A stretch of 9,008 nucleotides of DNA from Acidimicrobiales bacterium (GTDB taxonomy: Bacteria; Actinomycetota; Acidimicrobiia; Acidimicrobiales; Poriferisodaliceae): NCBI GenBank assembly GCA_020631315.1, contig JAHDHM010000029.1, positions 8,322-17,329 of the forward strand, read 5' to 3'. This document shows positions 6,311 through 9,008 of this stretch, piece by piece. Position numbers and translations under genes: made by a program. Position 1 is the stretch's first letter; every line of letters begins with the position of its first letter. The notes beneath the pieces were generated by a model. That model saw only the letters and a program-made list of their open reading frames with translations. It was not told the origin of the DNA and searched no databases.

Positions 6311-6895
6311 TCAGCGAACGGGGACCTGGCCGCGCAACGTGACGCGGTGCATCTCTCGGGCCTCGTCGTCGTAGTCGTGGATGGCGTAGTGCATGACGCA
6401 GCGGTTGTCCCACATGACGATGTCGCCGACCGACCAGCGATGTCGGACGGTGAGGTCCGGCTGCGAGGCGCGGGACCAGACGAAGGAGAGCCGCTCGTAC
6501 GCGCCGTACTGGTCGGCCCACATCGTGTCGCCGCCGGCCGGTGGTAGTTCCTTGGCCTGGAGGATGGAGATCGACGGTGGCCGCTCCTCGCAGCTGACGT
6601 CGGAGTGCCACACCTGGGTGATGTTCTTGTCCTTGCCCCGGTTGCGGAGCAGCAGGATCTCCGGATGCCCGTCGACGCCGGCAGCTGCCGGGTGCGAGTG
6701 GAGCTCGCCGAAGCGTTCACCGAACGCCTTGTGGTCGGCAGGATCCAGGTGTTGGTCTCGGAGCACCAACACCTGGTGCTCCCAGAACGCCGCGCACAGC
6801 TCGGCGAAGCCGTCGTCGTCGAGCTCGTCGAGGCGAACATCGTGCACTTCGGCGCCGATGCTGCCCGCGAGCGGTGTCGTTCGCAGTTCCCCCAT
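6311..6895 (-). CDS. Short TauD/TfdA-family 2-oxoglutarate-dependent dioxygenase with internal deletion
   Basis: The family uses Fe(II), oxygen and 2-oxoglutarate to hydroxylate sulfonates, alkyl sulfates, phenoxy acids and other substrates. This protein has 194 residues, against about 280 for E. coli TauD. Its N-terminus (ITPLAG-like RTTPLAGSIGAEV, then HQVLVLRDQHLDP at 40-52) is typical. The metal motif WHSDVS gives His97 and Asp99, GGDTMWADQYGAYERLS (121-137) includes the 2-oxoglutarate-contacting Thr124, MWDNRCVMHYA has the distal His169, and EMHRVTL has Arg184. His97 to His169 is 72 residues, against about 156 in TauD, so roughly 80 residues are missing near residue 137, in frame, with both ends intact. 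It may be a pseudogene, an assembly artefact or a compact variant. The reading frame stays open upstream, but the ATG at 6895 is the family start and has a TACGAT box eight bases away. Confidence 0.85.
   Translation of the reverse strand: MGELRTTPLAGSIGAEVHDVRLDELDDDGFAELCAAFWEHQVLVLRDQHLDPADHKAFGERFGELHSHPAAAGVDGHPEILLLRNRGKDKNITQVWHSDVSCEERPPSISILQAKELPPAGGDTMWADQYGAYERLSFVWSRASQPDLTVRHRWSVGDIVMWDNRCVMHYAIHDYDDEAREMHRVTLRGQVPVR
6745..6780. repeat. Overlapping alternative hairpins inside the TauD gene
   Basis: CCAGGTGTTGGT (6745-6756) and its exact reverse complement (6765-6776) enclose an eight-base loop. AGCACCA (6762-6768) and TGGTGCT (6774-6780) form a second hairpin that uses some of the same bases, so the two exclude each other. 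In the mRNA the smaller one is made first. The codons are those for HQVLVLRDQHL, about 40 codons into the gene. Confidence 0.5.
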
Positions 6896-6903
6896 GGCCT
6901 GCG

Positions 6904-6909
6904 ATCGTA
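6904..6909 (-). promoter_or_regulatory. Putative -10 box of a leaderless promoter for TauD
   Basis: TACGAT on the minus strand fits TANNNT and ends eight bases before the ATG at 6895. It lies in a 54-base divergent region shared with the dehydrogenase gene, so the -35 regions of the two promoters would overlap. Confidence 0.4.
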
Positions 6910-6937
6910 GGGCTGAGGGACTGCCGCCGCCCCATGC

Positions 6938-6943
6938 GATGCT
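6938..6943 (+). promoter_or_regulatory. Candidate -10 box for the D-2-hydroxyacid dehydrogenase operon
   Basis: GATGCT differs from TANNNT at the first base and ends six bases before the GTG at 6950, which has no Shine-Dalgarno sequence. It faces the TauD promoter across the 54-base divergent region. Confidence 0.3.
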
Positions 6944-6949
6944 GGCCCG

Positions 6950-7942
6950 GTGACGTCGCTGCGTGTGTTCCTGACCCACAACCCCGAGGACCTCGAGGCC
7001 TACTACGGCAGGGCACTGCCCGAGTTGGAAGACGTTGCCGAGGTGGTGCGCAACCCTCTGGATCGCGACCTCACGACTGCCGAGTTGATCGACGCGGCTG
7101 CTGGCTGCGACGTGATTGTGGCCCACCGAGCGACACCGGGAGAGGCGGCACTGTTCGAGGCCCGCACCGAGTTGGTGGCCTTCCTGCGTACGGCGGTCGA
7201 CATCAGCACCGTCGACGTCGACGCCGCGTCGGCGAACGGAGTGCTCGTCGGGCACGCGGACAAGAGCTTCGTGCCGTCGACGGCCGAGCTCGCGCTGGGG
7301 TTGATGATCTCGCTGGCTCGCAACGTGGGCACCTCGACCGTCGACTACTCGAACGGTGTCGAGCCACCGCAGCGTGGCGGCCGCCAGCTCGCCGGGGCGA
7401 CCGCTGGGGTGATCGGATTCGGTGCGATCGGTTCGTACCTGGCGCCGATGCTGTCGGCGATCGGTATGCACGTGCTGATCGCCGACCCATACGCCCGGGT
7501 CGACGGCCACGAGCAGGTGTCGATGGACGAGCTCCTTGGGCGGTCGGACGTGGTGCTGCCGCTGGCGCTGTCCACACCTGAGACCGCCGGCCTGATCGAT
7601 GCCGAGGCGCTGGCGAAGATGCGGCCCGGTGCGCTGCTGGTCAACGTGTCGCGTGGCGAGCTGCTCGACGAGGACGCGGTCGCCGCAGCACTCGACTCGG
7701 GTCATCTGGGCGGCTTGGCGATGGACGTCGGTCAGGCACCCGATCAGCGTCCGTCGATGACGTTGGCCGGCCGACCAGGTGTCGTGGCCACGCCGCACCT
7801 CGGCGGCCTGACGCCACAGAACGCGGATGCGCAGGCCATGAGCAGCGTCGAGCAGGTGCGGGCGATGCTGGCCGGCGACACGCCTCCGCGTGTCGTGAAT
7901 CGGGAAGCCGCGCACCGCTTCGACGCGTTCCTCGCACGATGA
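6950..7942 (+). CDS. D-2-hydroxyacid dehydrogenase (NAD-dependent)
   Basis: This 330-residue protein interconverts a 2-hydroxyacid and a 2-oxoacid with NAD(P). The split substrate domain is at about 1-105 and 290-330, with a Rossmann domain between. The nucleotide loop is GFGAIG (156-161), with acidic Asp179 at the end of the second strand, which favours NAD over NADP. Catalytic Arg235 is in NVSRGELLDE and catalytic His283 in ATPHLGG. The catalytic Glu, usually in DVFxxEP, is not present: the segment reads MDVGQAPDQRP (258-268). I recall DVGxAPDQ as typical of a subfamily, where nearby Asp265 might take over, but I cannot confirm this. The start is GTG at 6950, without a ribosome binding site, so leaderless translation is likely. 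Its stop overlaps the amidohydrolase start (ATGA). The substrate is unknown. Confidence 0.9.
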   Translation: MTSLRVFLTHNPEDLEAYYGRALPELEDVAEVVRNPLDRDLTTAELIDAAAGCDVIVAHRATPGEAALFEARTELVAFLRTAVDISTVDVDAASANGVLVGHADKSFVPSTAELALGLMISLARNVGTSTVDYSNGVEPPQRGGRQLAGATAGVIGFGAIGSYLAPMLSAIGMHVLIADPYARVDGHEQVSMDELLGRSDVVLPLALSTPETAGLIDAEALAKMRPGALLVNVSRGELLDEDAVAAALDSGHLGGLAMDVGQAPDQRPSMTLAGRPGVVATPHLGGLTPQNADAQAMSSVEQVRAMLAGDTPPRVVNREAAHRFDAFLAR

Positions 7943-8745
7943 CCGAGCGGCTCGCGGGCGCGTGTGACACGCACATCCACGTCTACGACGATGCGTTCCC
8001 GATCGCGCCGACGACGGTGCTGCGCCCGCCCAATGCATCCGTCGCCGACTACCGGGCAGTCCAGGAGGACGTCGGCCTCGAACGGGTGGTGCTCGTCCAG
8101 CCGACCACCTACGGGCTGGACAACAGCTGCCAGCTCGCAGCGATGACCGAGCTCGGTGACAGAGCGCGTGGCGTGATGGTCGTCGACGCGAACACCGCGC
8201 TCGGCGAGCTCGACCGCCTGACCGAAGTCGGGGTGAAGGGCGCCCGCTTCCACATGCTCCCCGGCGGCGCCGTCGGTTGGGAGCATCTGGCGCCGGTCGC
8301 CGACCGGATCATCCCGAGGGGATGGCATGTCCAGCTCCAGCTCGACGGTCACGAACTGGCGAGCAGGCTGGAGCAGTTGCTGCCGCTGGCCGAGCACCTC
8401 GTCGTCGATCACGTCGGTCGATTCATGCCGCCGACGTCCCCGGACTCCGAGGCCTTCGCTGCGTTGCTCGCCCTCGTCGACGCAGGCGCGCACGTGAAGC
8501 TCTCGGCGCCGTACGAATCGGCGAAGGACTCGACGCACCGCTACGACGAGGTGAGCGAGTGTGTCGCGGCGCTCGTCGCGGCGGCGCCGGATCGGATGCT
8601 GTGGGCGTCGAACTGGCCGCACCCCGGGCAAGATGATCCGCCCTCGCTCGACGATCTGTCCGTACTGCTTGACCGTTGGCTGCCCACTGATGCGCTGCGT
8701 CGACAGGTGCTCGTCGACAACCCCGCTCGCCTCTACGACTTCTAG
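7939..8745 (+). CDS. Amidohydrolase-family lactonase (2-pyrone-4,6-dicarboxylate hydrolase/LigI-like)
   Basis: The 268-residue protein is a TIM-barrel amidohydrolase of the group holding LigI, which opens 2-pyrone-4,6-dicarboxylate, and several sugar-acid lactonases. Visible landmarks are CDTHIHVYD with His12 and His14 at the first strand, VLVQPTTYGLDNSC (51-64), KGARFHML (100-107), QLQLDG (132-137), VVDHVGR with Asp157 and His158, KLSAPYE (187-193) and LWASNWPHP (221-229). In LigI the last motif contains a catalytic Asp (TDWPHP); here it is Asn225. I recall Asn versions among relatives, so this may be a subgroup trait and not a defect. There is no signal peptide. It is coupled to the dehydrogenase by an ATGA overlap and followed after eight bases by the SDR, which fits a short catabolic operon. 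The actual lactone or ester is unknown. Confidence 0.85.
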   Translation: MTERLAGACDTHIHVYDDAFPIAPTTVLRPPNASVADYRAVQEDVGLERVVLVQPTTYGLDNSCQLAAMTELGDRARGVMVVDANTALGELDRLTEVGVKGARFHMLPGGAVGWEHLAPVADRIIPRGWHVQLQLDGHELASRLEQLLPLAEHLVVDHVGRFMPPTSPDSEAFAALLALVDAGAHVKLSAPYESAKDSTHRYDEVSECVAALVAAAPDRMLWASNWPHPGQDDPPSLDDLSVLLDRWLPTDALRRQVLVDNPARLYDF

Positions 8746-8749
8746 GAAA
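8744..8749 (+). promoter_or_regulatory. Ribosome binding site of the SDR gene
   Basis: AGGAAA overlaps the TAG stop of the amidohydrolase and lies four bases before the ATG at 8754, supporting that start and close coupling of the two genes. Confidence 0.5.
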
Positions 8750-8753
8750 CGAC

Positions 8754-9008
8754 ATGCCGATCGACCCCACCGCTGCCCCTGACGCCGAGTACGCCAAGTA
8801 CCCGTCGCTCGTCGATCGCACCGTGTTCGTCACCGGCGGCGGTGATGGGATCGGTGCCGGCATCGTCGAGGAGTTCGTGCAGCAGGGCGCGAAGGTCGGG
8901 TTCGCGGACCGCAACGCCGCGGCCGCCGCGGCCACCCTCGAACGCTGCGCCGCGCACGACCCGCGGCACACACCGATCTTCTACGAGGTCGATCTGCTCG
9001 ACATCCCG
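8754..9008 (+). CDS. Short-chain dehydrogenase/reductase (SDR), N-terminal part
   Basis: The first 85 residues are in the window and the rest runs off the right edge. After a leader of about 20 residues ending YPSLVDRTVF comes the SDR cofactor loop VTGGGDGIGAGIV, with Thr27 and glycines 28, 32 and 34 of the TGxxxGIG pattern. Asp52 in GFADRN at the end of the second strand favours NAD(H). VDLLD with Asp80 matches the adenine-contact position. The catalytic Ser-Tyr-Lys lies beyond the window. The N-terminal leader and YPSL start resemble sugar dehydrogenases I recall next to lactonases, which would fit the amidohydrolase upstream; this is inference. The start is supported by an AGGAAA site and the eight-base gap after the upstream stop. 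Confidence 0.88.
   Translation, partial: MPIDPTAAPDAEYAKYPSLVDRTVFVTGGGDGIGAGIVEEFVQQGAKVGFADRNAAAAAATLERCAAHDPRHTPIFYEVDLLDIP

Noticed and set aside
6896..8038. Upstream extension of the TauD frame to 575 residues
   Set aside because: The extension is antisense to the dehydrogenase and amidohydrolase genes, has no family similarity, and the TauD family start coincides with the ATG at 6895.
1..9008. tRNA, rRNA, CRISPR array, insertion sequence or attachment site
   Set aside because: No cloverleaf-like stretch, regular repeat-spacer pattern, transposase or integrase, or terminal inverted repeats were seen on either strand.

Overview
The window is GC-rich, densely packed bacterial DNA with short intergenic gaps, ATGA stop/start overlaps and several starts that lack a Shine-Dalgarno sequence but have a TANNNT-like hexamer 6-8 bases upstream. 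Together with the protein families, this suggests a high-GC actinobacterium, possibly a marine or freshwater Acidimicrobiia (Ilumatobacter-like) lineage. That placement is inference from composition and style; there is no rRNA or other marker gene. No tRNA, rRNA, CRISPR array, insertion sequence or prophage signature was seen.

Layout. (A) Bases 1-3436, plus strand: the C-terminal end of an EAL-domain (cyclic-di-GMP phosphodiesterase type) protein overlaps a single-domain rhodanese. A HAD-family phosphatase follows and overlaps an MFS transporter, and then comes a DUF4184 integral membrane protein. (B) Bases 3453-6895, minus strand, reading right to left: a short TauD/TfdA-type 2-oxoglutarate dioxygenase, an acidic lipoprotein with SGNH-hydrolase-like motifs, and an SdsA1/BDS1-like alkylsulfatase homologue of the metallo-beta-lactamase fold. 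Blocks A and B meet at a perfect 24-bp palindrome that contains both stop codons. (C) Bases 6950-9008, plus strand, divergent from TauD across 54 bp: a D-2-hydroxyacid dehydrogenase, a LigI-type amidohydrolase/lactonase and the start of an SDR dehydrogenase, tightly coupled as one operon.

How the genes may work together. Block C looks like a small catabolic operon in which an SDR oxidises a substrate, an amidohydrolase opens a lactone and a 2-hydroxyacid dehydrogenase acts on an acid; the substrate cannot be read from sequence. Block B joins two protein families known to include alkylsulfatases or sulfonate-cleaving enzymes (TauD/AtsK type and SdsA1 type) with an exported esterase-like lipoprotein, so organosulfur or ester scavenging is a plausible but unproven theme.

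The most notable observations are: the TauD homologue lacks about 80 internal residues yet keeps its catalytic residues; the alkylsulfatase homologue lacks the Asp-His half of its HxHxDH metal motif; a 19-bp palindromic sequence occurs twice, once as the convergent-gene hairpin and once inside the HAD gene; and several genes share a leaderless-promoter layout.
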